This document shows positions 1 to 13,217 of a stretch of 25,798 bases of DNA, one piece after another. Where the stretch lies: positions 13,045-38,842 of the forward strand of contig VHZZ01001934.1 of NCBI GenBank assembly GCA_009801015.1. The letters are read 5' to 3'. The stretch is from Silene noctiflora (Eukaryota > Streptophyta > Magnoliopsida > Caryophyllales > Caryophyllaceae). The notes beneath the pieces are model-generated. The model did not search any database and had not been told where the DNA came from. It saw only the letters and a list, made by a program, of their open reading frames with translations. Both the position numbers and the translations under genes were made by a program. How positions within the stretch are numbered: the stretch's first letter is position 1; each line of letters opens with the position of its first letter.

Positions 1-1709
1 AATGTGGACCAGTTGACCAAATAATTGAATTATCCCTGTGCGTATTCTTATTATGAGATTTACTAATGTGATCGCATTATTGTCGAGGACACATAGTCCA
101 ACAGTTTGGTGTTTATTATGTCTAAATTCATGGAATTGTGGAAAATTAGTTGTGAAAATGGAGTATAATAGATGTTGGATTGCCTTACATACTGTTTTTA
201 CGCTTCATACGTGTTTCTCGTCTCATGAGCATGCTAGAAATTCATGTCGAAAACATGTTGTATGGTTTTATACTGAGTTTTCGTGTGCAATGTGTCCCAG
301 CCGGGGGACCGGCCGCCGACACCCCTGCCGGCTGGGAAGTTTCTTTAAGTTATTTGAATTTCGTGATATTTAGACCTGTAGATGTTGTCCCCATCCGGTC
401 CACCGGTTGGGAGGTTCCTGCAAGTTGGATGTATTTTGTGTTGGTGGTGTGTCCCCCAGCCGGGCGACCAGCCGCCGGTGGCCTTGGCCAGCTGGGAGGC
501 CTATGTAAGTTGGTTTTAATTTTAATGTTAACTTGTGTCCCCAGCCGGTGGACCGGCTGCCAGTGCCACTACCGGCTGAGACGTTTCTGATACGAATTAT
601 GTAAATTCTGTTTAGGCTGAGGTGTCAGGCCGATTGGCCGTCAACCGGTGCTCGGCCGGCTGGGAACCTCCCGTCCCCTTTTTCTTGTTCTTCTTATGTA
701 TACATAATTGATGAGTAATGAGTTCATGATTTGTTTACGTTTCATCTCATGTTTCGCATTGTGTGACTCACATGTTATCATTTGTTTACATCTCTATCTC
801 TTTTGTTTCTAATGAGTGAAATTGTCATGATGCCTTATACTCTTGTCTAACTTGCCTCCGCCTTTATTGTGCTGAGTTGGCAAGTACGGGTTTGCCACTT
901 GTGCTGAGCTGGCAAGTGTGCTTTATCTTTTGTCACTTCCGCCACTTTCGTGCTGAACTGGCGATTGGGGTACTCGACCATCGTGTCTAGTGATCGAGTC
1001 TTGGGTGCGGGCTACACTGCTGCATGTCGTGAGTCTGGCCAAATATAGACTAGGGCGTACTTATCTAGTCGTTCTACCAGGGGAAAATATGTGTCTAGAG
1101 CAGTGAGAGCTTGTTACATGTCTTGAGTGAGTGCATGTGTCATTTTCCATTAGAGTTCCTACTTGAGCATTTCATTTATTGTGTCATGATCCTACGTTTT
1201 TGATTGATAAGTCGTTTATACATGTTGCATGATTATTGTATCACGTTTCACATTCCTATCTCTTTTAGCATATATGATCTTATATGCATGTTTATTCAAG
1301 TTGCTTGTATCATAATTGATATGCTTGATTTATCGAGTTCTTGTTTACCTTAATTTTGATGTAATGTGGTTGGGAGAACCTTGAGTTACTCCCCACTGAC
1401 TGTGGCGTTCATGTTTACATGAATGACAGGTACAGGTTGGTGATTGATAGGGTGAGACTGTGTGAGCTAACAAGCATTGACCTTGGACTTTATTTTTCAT
1501 AGCTATACTCACCTAACTTTTACACTTTGTTATTCGTGGGATATCTTTTCCGCAAACAATTCTTACTTTGGTTTGTATAGCCAAAGTTGTTCTTGTAATT
1601 GCTTTTATGTTAGTGGTACTTCGCGGTTAGACCTTAAAAGTTTTCAAAAATCCGTATTTCCACTGCATTTTCTCTGGTTTTATCTTGTGTATTATCGCGG
1701 GGTGTCACA
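1..1709 (+). mobile_element. LTR of a Ty3/gypsy-type retrotransposon, left end outside window (fossil)
   Basis: The segment ends in GGGGTGTCACA at 1699-1709, the usual 3' terminus of a large class of plant gypsy LTRs, so the LTR reads on the + strand. No tRNA primer-binding site follows 1709; the next bases are GACCCGAA repeat. It is therefore a 3' LTR or a solo LTR. A block near 1395-1440 (ACTGTGGCGTTCAT, then GACAGGTAC) resembles the reverse complement of a block in the solo LTR at 14138-15504, which supports a related lineage. A GC-rich hairpin array lies at 296-664. The left boundary and the duplication partner lie outside the window, so age cannot be judged. Confidence 0.6.
296..664 (+). 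repeat. Array of five GC-rich imperfect hairpins inside the LTR
   Basis: Five related units begin near 296, 389, 455, 539 and 626. Each pairs a CCCAGCCGG-like left arm with a CCGGCTGGG-like right arm. In the first unit the arms are a perfect 9-bp inverted pair (296-304 and 328-336). Units are separated by AT-rich linkers that often contain a TAAGTT-like stretch. The array stands out sharply from the AT-rich LTR around it and probably lies in U3. Confidence 0.7.
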
Positions 1710-2065
1710 CGACCCGAACATGACCCGAGCTTTTTTGAGCCGTAACTGGCCCAACCCGAAAATGACCCGTTCTGAAGCCACTCAACCCGAAAATGACCGA
1801 CAAAACATAACTCTAATTGAACCGAAAAGACATGAAATAGTTTTTTCTCTCTTATTCATTGACCCGACCCCAAATAACTCGACTCACTTGACCCGAAACT
1901 GACTCTACTAAAAAACCCGAAATTGACCCGAACTCCGAAATAACCCAAGCCGACACGAATTATCCCGAAATCAATGAAAGACCCGAATTGATTCGACCCG
2001 AACTGGTCCGACCCGAACCCGACCCATTGACTCGATTTGCCAGGTCTACCCCGTGAGCCCATAGA
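1710..2065. repeat. Degenerate GACCCGAA-type repeat, copy 1
   Basis: Dense irregular repeats of ACCCGA, GACCCGAAC and close variants run from the LTR edge to about 2035 and end in GACTCGATTTGCCAGGTCTA. Two further tracts of the same type lie in intron 1 of the WAK-A gene, the second with a very similar end. The LTR at 1-1709 appears to have inserted into this repeat. A glycine/serine/phenylalanine-rich open frame on the - strand here is only a translation of the repeat. Confidence 0.75.
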
Positions 2066-2141
2066 TAGTTTTCTTAATGTATATCTGCCCATCAATTTTC
2101 ATGGGCCGCTTTTTAATGTCCATAATCCATTTTTTAAATAC

Positions 2142-2411
2142 TAGTCCATTCGTCCCGGTTATTTGTTTACTATTCCAATGATCCTTGACAATTTATTTGA
2201 TCCACTCGTCTTCCTGTCAATTGTTGTCGTTTGGTTTTGGCACAAAAAACAAGAAAAGAGGAGGAGGTCAATTATAAGATGACAAGTGGATCAAATTGAG
2301 TGTGAATGATCAAATTGCTTATCAAATGTAATCCTAAAATAGAAAGGACAACAATTGACTGAGACATCCTAAAATGGAATTAGACAACAAATGATTGGGA
2401 CGGAGGGAGTA
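2142..2411. mobile_element. Stowaway-like MITE
   Basis: This 270-bp element is bounded by TA on both sides. The right terminus GGGACGGAGGGAGTA is the standard inverted CTCCCTCCGTCCC end, and the left terminus TAGTCCATTCGTCCCGG is its decayed partner. Subterminal arms also match in inverse orientation (GTTATTTGTTTAC versus GACAACAAATGATTG). It shares an interior block (AAATTGAGTGTGAATGATC) with the MITE at 11673-11913. It has no coding capacity. It lies about 375 bp upstream of the RPL23A start codon, so it sits in or beside that promoter. Confidence 0.85.
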
Positions 2412-2510
2412 ATAATTGACCACTCCCCTTTTCTTGGTGTTTGTGTTAAAATAAAAAATAAACAAATGAGGGAGACAGAGTGAGAATATTGGTATATTTT
2501 AATGAGCGAG

Positions 2511-2530
2511 CCCGCTTATTTAGCGGGCCG
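2511..2530. promoter_or_regulatory. Inverted GCGGGC pair in the RPL23A promoter
   Basis: AGCCCGC and GCGGGCC face each other across a short AT spacer, giving a hairpin-capable dyad roughly 55 bp upstream of the telo-box. The arms resemble site II elements (TGGGCC) but carry C in place of T at the first position. A pyrimidine-rich leader (CTCTCTCTGTGTCTCC near 2651) follows downstream, as is common near start sites of translation-apparatus genes. This is a candidate only. Confidence 0.35.
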
Positions 2531-2580
2531 ACGGGCACATAATCAGCCGTAATTGGACTCGTGGCCGTGTCTCTATTCGT

Positions 2581-2589
2581 AAACCCTAA
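2581..2589 (+). promoter_or_regulatory. Telo-box upstream of RPL23A
   Basis: AAACCCTAA lies about 200 bp upstream of the RPL23A start codon. This motif is a known activator element in plant ribosomal protein and other translation-apparatus genes, usually just upstream of or within the 5' leader, and it acts together with site II (TGGGCC/T) elements. A strict TGGGCC occurs only at 2102-2107, on the far side of the MITE. The function here is inferred from family knowledge. Confidence 0.6.
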
Positions 2590-2787
2590 TTTTGAAAATT
2601 GCCGTAATATCGGGTTAACATCAGTTACACATTTACACTTGCAGGTCCGGTCTCTCTCTGTGTCTCCTGAATTTGGGTAGCATCTCTTAATCTAATTCAT
2701 ATTCATCAATTAACCATTATAACAATCATTCCTCATTCTAATTCGTTGTTGTTCTGTAGTCTGTGCAGTTAAGTTGTACCACCATCA

Positions 2788-5824
<3,037 letters not shown>

Positions 5825-6576
5825 TCTGGATTTTCCTTACATTTAGAATGAGTACTCTCGATAATTTGATAGGTAAACTCTCTTGAAATGTTTAGATGCT
5901 ATGTATTGGGCGTAATTCGTTGTTGGCTGTTATCTTGGTAAGTCTTTCTGTTTTTGAATTTGAAGAACGAAATGGATGTCATGTGCCAAATGGAGCATCC
6001 AATGGTTGGTGTCACTTGCATATTGTGAGAGGGGAACTATCCGTATTCAGATTGTGACGGATAGTGCCCGTCTTCAATGAGAATTTGTGTAGTACTGATC
6101 GGAGTTTTGATTCGAATTGAATATTTATAATTGAAATTAATGAAACTAGACATTCATATCCAATCCTTATTTTTTTGAATATTTGATAATTTGAATATTC
6201 AATAGAAAAACCTAATTTTTATACGAATGTTAATATCTTGACTTCTATTTGGATAATCAAGGGTAGAAACATTCTTATAATCTGTATGATTTGTATTTGC
6301 ACAAGTAAATTACAAAAACTAATGATAAATCACAATCTAAATTATACTTGACCAAATTAATAATCTGATACAAATCTTCAATGATATGCTATAAGAAGAA
6401 TTTCGTAAAACTAATGTCCCTAATTGATAAAATTCTTACAAAGATAAGATTGTATATATTCAAATTGCATAACCAAAATTCTGGATCGGATTCAAAGCAA
6501 ACACTCGAAGCAATTGAGATAATTGATACTTTGCTCATTTCTATTTTTAAGTGTTTTTGGATGATTGTGGAGATAT
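5825..6576. other. RPL23A 3' flank and convergent intergenic region
   Basis: The 3' UTR of RPL23A should occupy the first few hundred bases; no single strong AATAAA can be assigned. From about 6110 the sequence is AT-rich with short ATTC/GAATATT repeats. Nothing else is recognised before the WAK-A stop codon. Confidence 0.5.
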
Positions 6577-9500
6577 TCAACGACCTTCAATGGTAAATGA
6601 AGATTCCCCTACATTGTATGATAGACTGTCCCAGGCTTCTCCAGTCCCATCTTCTCTCGGGTTACTATGATCTTCGACTCTACTGTTGCTTGACCCTCCT
6701 GCCGCCTGCCTTTGTGTTGGGTTCCGGTTTTCTTCAATTCCACGGTCGTTCGAAGAACCAACTGTTTGCCTTTGTACTTCTTCAAGCTCAATTGCGACAT
6801 CCTTCATCATCGGTCGATCGGCAGCTTTCTTACAAAGGCAGTCTTGCACAATCTCAGCTACCCATAGAAGTTGTTCCGGAGGTGCCTTGTCTTTTATTCG
6901 AGGATCGATTATTTCCAAAATCCGACCTGCTTTAAAGCAGTTCTCAAAAAATTTCGCAAGGTTTCTCTCTCCCATTCTCCGGTCAGTGGAAAGAGGTTTT
7001 TCACCTGTCAAAAGTTCAGCAACCACGACACCGAAACTATAAACGTCACTCTTGTCTGTAAGTTGGCTTGATAGTAGATACTCAGGATCCATGTACCCAA
7101 GTGTCCCTTGCACTAGAGTAGACATTTGGGTTTTATCCATTGGGATCAATCTCGAAGCTCCGAAATCAGATATTTTGGCATTGTAATTTTCGTCCAATAA
7201 GATATTGGCAGATTTAACATCTCTATGAATTATAGGTGTAGAAGCTGCAGAATGCAGATACCCCAGCGCAGTAGCAGTCTCTGTAGCAATTCGTAGTCGA
7301 TCTTTCCAAGTAAGTGGGTTTGATTCTCCGTGAATATGGCTGAGCAGTGAGCCATTAGCAACAAACTCGTATACCAATACTGGGATTTCAGCCTCCAGGC
7401 AACACCCCAAGAGTTTGACGACATTCCGGTGATGGATTTGTGTAAGGATAACCATCTCATTGATGAACTGCTCTATCTGAGTGTTGTCCACAACCTTGGA
7501 TACCTTAACTGCAACTATGCTCTCGTCTTGCAAAGTTCCCTTATAAACTGTCCCATAACCTCCTACGCCAACAATGAGCTCTTTGCTGAAGCTCTTAGTT
7601 GCCCTTTTTAGCTCTTGTATTGTAAATAGTGTGAAGGAGTTATAAATGCTACCTCGGTTGTTGGCCGAGAGTTTCTCCTTCAAAATTAAACCTCCATTTT
7701 CCTTGAAGAATTTCTCTCTTATTTTTGCTAATCTTTTTTTTCGGATAAATATATATGTCCCGGTTGCAATAATCAGTATGGACAACAAGCCAAAGCTCAA
7801 ACCTGGGGGTAAGTTCAGAGTTGAGTCTCAAAATAATCAATGTTTCGATCAACAAGTTTTGGCAAGACCGTCCTATGTTATGACAACCTTCGGATCATCA
7901 CCTTATCCTAACATAAGACAACCTTACCCAAGTTTTGCTTTTAACAAGTCGTCGTTAATTACTTACCTAGGATTAGTTTTAACAGAAAACTCACGGACAT
8001 GGAGTTTGGAATACAGCCCTCCCCAGTTTTTAGACCATCACCATGGTATCCTTTTGGGCAGGAGCATTTGAAGCTGCCTGGAGTATTATTGCATAATGCT
8101 ATCTCAAAGCATGGACTGGTGCCTTTTTCCGCACATTCATTTATATCTGCAAAACATATAAACAAGGAAGTACCAATGTGTTGAGCAGAGCTGACAAGTA
8201 CCTGAGCAAACCCAACCCGCCAAGACCCGAAAATATTATGACCCAAAACTGACCCGACCCGATGATGGCCAACAACCCCACACGACCCGATTACTAGTGG
8301 CCCGAACCCGACCCAGACCCGATTAAATTGATGACCTGACAATTATTAAGCTTAATTTTGATCAAAATGAAAGTGATTTTGTGTTTAGATTGATATGTTT
8401 AATCTTATAATGAAGTAATTAAACCAAATAATAGGTTAAAAACTAAATTTAATGGTAAAAAATTGTAGTAATGCGATTAAGTAACCGGACCAGGTAATGA
8501 CCCGATACATCATTTGACCCGAAACCGACCCGACCCGATAACGACCCGAACCCAACCCGACCCAAAAGAGTAAGATGACCCGACCTGACCCGGCCCAAAC
8601 CCTACTGACCCGATTGCCACCTCTAGTACTGTTGTTGAGTCCTCCGCAGAGGGCTTACAGAAATAAATAGGTGCAATGAGACCAGCGGGCTAATCGAAAT
8701 ACACATATGGGAAGAGAACTCAAGACAAGGATAACAAAATTCTAAATCATTTCTCTACAATGCGGGTGATCATCTGATGAACAAGGGAGTTCCCAAATAT
8801 TATCCTATTTAAGTGTTTAAATGTTAACGTAAGGCAGCAACCGTCCATATTTTGATATTTAGTCGCCGTTTTTAACTAATCGGTGAAAGAATTATTCATG
8901 GAGCTGGTTAAATAAGTTAGTTTGAAGTCATTGATTTCGATAATGCATATGAACTGAGCTTGACAATAGGCAATAGCCATAATAAAAAAACAAGGCAAGG
9001 AGATAGTTACCAGAACAGCCAGGAGGGAGATAAGGATTTCCTTGATACCCTTTGAGACAATTACAACGGTATCCTCCAGTGTCGCCATTAATGCAAGTTG
9101 TATTGTGTTGACATAAATAGCTTGTTGGATTGCGCCGAGCGATGTCACATGTCTGATTTCCGACCACCCAGTCAACCACCATTTCCACGTTATCTCTCGT
9201 TCTGCTGACATATGCTGGGTCCGAATAATCTGAGCGGTATCTTAACACCAAACTATCTTCCATCCCCACAAAAACGTAGGCACATATTGTGTGTGACATT
9301 ACTGGCACATTTTTATTGTATATAACATTTAATGAAAACCCTTTTTCGACGTTGTTTCTGATGGGTCTCTTACAACATCCGTTATTAGCCGAGCATACCT
9401 CGTGCCTGAACTTAAGTTCGACTTTGCCAATACAGCTCAATGGGCACGTGAGATTTTCGCCGTAATTTGCTGGCGTTGATAGGTTTCCAAAATAATCGCA

Positions 9501-9971
9501 GGATCCCGCCAGTGAAAAAAAGTTTTCCCTGCTTGACAGGGTAAGTGGGGAATCTGGAGGAGAGAGAAAGTCGACGGTCTTAGAGGAGACGATGTTGTTA
9601 TTTGTCCCGTTTGCAGCGGGACAATTGTAGGCAATCATACCGTTGACCCTTATTTGAGATTGGGATATGGAGAAGACCCGAAATCTTGTTAAGGAGGAAT
9701 TGAGATTTTCAATAAAAGCTTTTGGAGGGTTGTAAGAGTTGTCACACACAAGGGAATAGTACTGGCTAAGTGAGCAGCTTGGTCCAATTCCAAACGGGTA
9801 TGGAACAGTCAAGTTCCCACATTGCCTGGGGCAGCCCCGTTTGGCAGCGTTGGTGATGGTTAGATTATCGTTTGCCCCCATTGCTGGGGGCGCGCTTATG
9901 ATTATCACCGTGATCAGTAGGAACCAAAGAGTTTGATTGAACAAATTAGTGGACATTGTTTTGAATAACAT
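6577..9971 (-). CDS. Wall-associated receptor kinase-like protein (WAK-A), three exons
   Basis: The exons on the - strand are 9971-9011, 8146-7967 and 7802-6577 (961+180+1226 nt), giving 788 aa. All junctions are GT-AG and both introns are phase 1. A signal peptide (~1-32) precedes a GUB_WAK cell-wall-binding domain (GCPRQCGNLTVPYPFGIG from residue 46) with many spaced cysteines and N-glycosylation sites. A partial EGF (~272-320) and a calcium-binding EGF follow, starting DINEC exactly at exon 2 (321-366). The membrane segment is ~374-400 with RKKR as the inner flank. The kinase (~440-725) keeps the glycine loop (459-466), VAVK lysine 480, HRD aspartate 575 (an RD kinase), DFG 593-595 and DPEY, so it looks catalytically intact. 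The C-terminus ends SSFTIEGR, typical of the family. WAKs bind pectin or oligogalacturonides at the cell surface. An ATG at 9956 has the better context and aligns with the WAK-B start (MSTNLF versus MSTILF), so a 783-aa product is plausible. Confidence 0.93.
8147..9010 (-). other. WAK-A intron 1 with inserted repeats
   Basis: This 864-nt intron separates the ectodomain exon from the EGF-Ca exon. It carries two GACCCGAA-type tracts (about 8199-8330 and 8480-8628) separated by an AT-rich spacer. The rest, about 8640-9010, is ordinary intron sequence with no recognised element. Intron 2 (7803-7966, 164 nt) is plain. Confidence 0.85.
8199..8635. repeat. GACCCGAA-type repeats, copies 2 and 3, in WAK-A intron 1
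   Basis: Two blocks of ACCCGA, GACCCGAAC and CCCGACCC variants flank a ~150-bp AT-rich spacer. The right block ends GACCCGATTGCCACCTCTAG, closely matching the end of copy 1 (GACTCGATTTGCCAGGTCTA). This suggests one dispersed element with a fixed end and repeat-rich flanks, not chance low complexity. No coding capacity is seen. Confidence 0.7.
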
Positions 9972-10739
9972 GGGAAGACAAAACTTTAACTTTGGAAGGA
10001 GCTTGATATAGTTGTATTGTTAGAAAAAAAAAATGAAATTGTTTTTCGATGTTGTAAGGTATGGGAATGGAAATGTGGGACATTTGTTAAAAGACAATGT
10101 CAATGGAGCTGAGTCTACGGTGTGTATGTGCACGCCACTTCACTAGAAATCAAAAGTCAACTGTTAACCGAGTGATTGTGTCGTTGTCTCCCTCGTATGC
10201 ATACTCTTTAACAATGGAAAGGGGCAGCTAGAATTGTTCTTGTGTTATGCCTAGTAAACATGAAAACTGGTGATTCGGGGCGGGTTGGGTCGTTGGATAA
10301 TTTTGGATATGTCATACTCCGTATTTTTTTTTTGGCTCGGCTGGGTTGCTCAAATCACTTCTAATAGTAAGTGTGCTTTTGATAACTGGGTTAGGTTATT
10401 TCAAGCACAAATCTTAAGAAAGCCGGTTTTTTATCGAATTTTAGAATGTGTTTTACAAAATTACCAACATACTTCTTCAGTGTCGGTCAATAGTTTATAC
10501 TTTATACTTGTTTTTTTGGGTGTTTCGGTCAATAATTTACTTTTTTGTTTTGGGTATATTTTATTCTCTACTTTATCTTTTAATAATATTAAAATAATTC
10601 CCCTATCTTTATACCTTAGTCTTAGTGTATAAAGTATATATGTAAACATTTCATTGAGATAGGGAAAGTATAATTAAGTGTATGGAAATGACTGTACAAA
10701 TGACGAAAATAGTTCCCTCTAGAGTTTTTGTCTTTCAGG

Positions 10740-10847
10740 ATGGGGGACGAGGAGGAAGCAAAAGAAGCGATAGATGATGAGACAAAGACCCCAGAATGGG
10801 TTTTAGAGGAGGAAGAAGCGACGACAAAAGAAGTCGAAGTATTGTAG
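10740..10847 (+). other. Short acidic reading frame behind a splice-acceptor-like site
   Basis: A 35-codon frame starts ATGGGGGACGAGGAGG directly after a pyrimidine-rich TTTTTGTCTTTCAG. The predicted peptide is rich in Glu, Asp and Lys (MGDEEEAKEAIDDETKTPEW, then VLEEEEATTKEVEVL). The purine-rich base composition differs from its AT-rich surroundings. It could be a captured last-exon fragment or chance. No homolog is recognised, and I do not claim a gene. Confidence 0.2.
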
Positions 10848-11213
10848 GAAGGCTTGATATTTAAATATTTTTGGATTATAGAAATTGATAATTTTAACTA
10901 TTTTTTTTTAGATTTACAATAGTAAGTGCTACCCCTTATTGCTAAGTAGTTACCCCTTTGTTACAATGCAACTCACCTTGGGACGTTCACTATTCGATCC
11001 AGACCGGAAAATTGACCCGGTCCAAGTTTTTTCAGGATTTCCGTTTTCGATTCGTCCAAGTGTTGAGTCTTGACCCAGTTTTGTTTTCAGGTTCAAACCT
11101 GGAAAATTCGGAATTAGCATTTCGGTTTTTTCTTAAGTTAATTATATAATATTCTTTATAAATGTTGTTTAGAGATGCTTAGTTTCCAGATGCAAATGTT
11201 GTTAATCACAAAT

Positions 11214-11472
11214 TGTTTTATAAGACCTATATTTAGATAAGACTAACCCAATAGCATAAGGCCCAACAAAATTATTTTATAAAAATATGAAATAATATTT
11301 TTATTTTAATAACCTAATATTTTAAATTAATAACTTACTTATTTAAATATGTTAGTTTTCATTATAAAGTATAGTTTTATTAAAATAAAATCAAAAAGTT
11401 AATATGTTAATGTTTTTGCTTGGGCTTTTCTCCTTTGGGTCAGTCCTATATTATAGAACAATCCTATAAAAC
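11214..11472. mobile_element. AT-rich inverted-repeat element (MITE-like, decayed)
   Basis: The left arm (GTTTTATAAGACC, then ATAAGACTAACCCAATAG and AAGGCCCAA, about 11214-11270) is a decayed inverse of the right arm (TTGGGCTTTT, GGGTCAGTCC, TCCTATAAAAC, about 11419-11472). The centre is almost pure A/T. No target-site duplication is clear. Just beyond the right end, GGTTTTATAGGA makes a palindrome with the terminus, so the true boundary is uncertain. Confidence 0.45.
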
Positions 11473-11672
11473 GGTTTTATAGGAGAGTTGTTGAACATGA
11501 GATTTAGGCTAAACCTAGATTTAAGGATCAAATGTTAACTTCCAAACAGGCTGTTAAGAAGTTTCAAATAAACGTCCGGACGAATTGCTTTAGAGGAACA
11601 CGACGATGAGTTTACCAGCACATTTGGTAGCCGTACAATTGTACCAAGCTAGTGGACTAGTGGTGCACCATT

Positions 11673-11913
11673 TACTCTCCAAGTAGGAAAAAAAAAATAC
11701 TCTCTTTTTTTTAGTAATTTTTTATCTTTAATTTTGACATAAAAACTAAGAAAAAAGAAGATAACCAATTATTGGATGACAATTGGTTTAAATTGAGTGT
11801 AGATGATCCAATTGTTTATTAAAGACATTTCTAAAATAAAAGTCAAACAATTAACTAAAACACGTTAAAATGAAATACTCCGTAGACAAACAAATAACGG
11901 AGGGGATGGAGTA
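11673..11913. mobile_element. Stowaway-like MITE upstream of WAK-B
   Basis: The TA-bounded right terminus GGAGGGGATGGAGTA pairs with a decayed left terminus TACTCTCCAAGTAGG. The interior (GGATGACAATTGGTTTAAAT, then TGAGTGTAGATGATCCAATT) matches the 2142-2411 element, so both belong to one family. The element ends about 185 bp upstream of the WAK-B start codon. It is non-coding. Confidence 0.7.
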
Positions 11914-12098
11914 CTCCTTTCGTTTCAAATAGGAGTAATATTCTAACAAGCCGTACACAAAAGTCTTCTAAATTCTAAAGAAAAGGTCTCGACATGTATC
12001 CAAACAATCCAATGACTTTGGAATTGATGTCAAACAAATTCTAAAAAGGCCATTTTAGGAGTAAGCCCTTAGGAAACAGAGAAAACCTTGACATTTCC

Positions 12099-13050
12099 AT
12101 GTCCACTATCCTGTTTTATCACGTTACATGGTTCCTAGCAGCCATGGCCGGAGCAACCGCCGACATATCGGAAACCGCTCCGAAACGTGGCACAAACATG
12201 CTTACTGCCGAGGTAACCACCAAAGCTGGCTGTCCAAGAAAGTGTGGCAACTTAACTATTCCTTACCCTTTTGGAATTGGCCCACATTGTTCCTTTAACC
12301 CGTTTTATTCACTTACCTGCAATTATAGTTTCAATCCACCAAAAGCTTTTTTACTCAGCACCCAAATCGCAAATTTCTCCGAGCTTCCAAGGAGTATTCA
12401 TGAAATTCTTTACATATCCGAAACTCAATTCCAGATAAGAAATATGGTGGTTTATAATTGCTTTAATCCAGAGAATATAACCAAGTCCAAGGAACAAGGC
12501 ATGCTACTTCCACCCGATTCTCCATTCGCCTTCTCGACTACATCAAACAAGATTATAGCAGTTGGTTGTGGGTTTTACACCAAATTCAGAGAACGAGACA
12601 ACTCATCAATTGATTTATGTAGTTCTTATTGTACAACTAAAGATCATGTTGCTGCTGGCGAGTGTTTGGGATCAAATGGCTGTAAGGTAGATGTATTTAG
12701 AAGCGTCGTAAAGGAATTCTATTTTATCGTCGCCAGGCCTCTGGCAGACTCCAACTCATATAACCCTTGCGGGTATGGCTTCATGGGTGACGCAACGGCT
12801 TTCAAATTTCAAGGTCTTTCAGATTTTCAAGATCATAAGGTGTTCACGGAAAGAACTCTTGAGACAGTTCCTTTGGTAGTTGACTGGGTGATCCCCGGTC
12901 AAACGTGTAAAGAAGCTCGGAAAAATAATGATAGCTATGCTTGTCAGGAGAATACCAGTTGTAATGACACTAACAGCGGTATCGGAGGATACCGCTGTCA
13001 ATGCCGTGCCGGCTATGACGGCAATCCTTACCTCCCTCCTGGTTGCACTG
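12099..13050 (+). CDS. WAK-like receptor ectodomain, exon 1 only in window (WAK-B; partial or truncated)
   Basis: This open exon encodes 317 residues and ends at a donor GCACTG|GTTAGT in phase 1, the same phase and position as exon 1 of WAK-A; reading through would stop two codons later. It has a short hydrophobic signal peptide (~1-20), the GUB_WAK domain from residue 44 (GCPRKCGNLTIPYPFGIG), spaced cysteines with several NXS/T sites, and a partial EGF ending GYDGNPYLPPGCTG. Similarity to WAK-A is clear throughout but diverged, so the duplication is not recent. No EGF-Ca, transmembrane or kinase exon is found on the + strand from 13051 to 25798, a stretch filled with transposons. Either the gene is a 5' fragment or its first intron exceeds 12.7 kb. 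If only exon 1 is expressed, the product would be a secreted wall-binding domain; that is inference. Confidence 0.85.
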
Positions 13051-13217
13051 GTTAGTGTTTTACACACTTTGAGTCCTTCCTCTTACAACCTATTGTCTTT
13101 TCATGTAGGATGCGTGTTTTCAGAAGCCGTTTTCATGACATGTCCACTATGAGCACATGTTAAAGTATTTCAAATTAAAATGAGAGTTTATGGAAAATAA
13201 CATTGAAAACTTTAAGG

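Larger units (their letters stand above)
9972..12098. other. Divergent intergenic region between the two WAK-like genes
   Basis: The two start codons face away from each other across about 2.1 kb that must hold both promoters. Noted pieces are weak GACCCGAA-type remnants in inverse orientation near 10275-10345, a short acidic reading frame at 10740-10847, an AT-rich inverted-repeat element at 11214-11472 and a Stowaway-like MITE at 11673-11913. No shared promoter motif could be assigned by eye. Confidence 0.6.

Noticed and set aside
1856-2095. 79-aa open frame on the - strand rich in Gly, Ser and Phe
   Set aside because: It is the translation of the GACCCGAA repeat read in reverse; codons simply follow the repeat.
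6381-7611. Several 60-118 aa frames overlapping the WAK-A kinase exon
   Set aside because: They are shadows of the kinase coding sequence on the other strand or in other frames.
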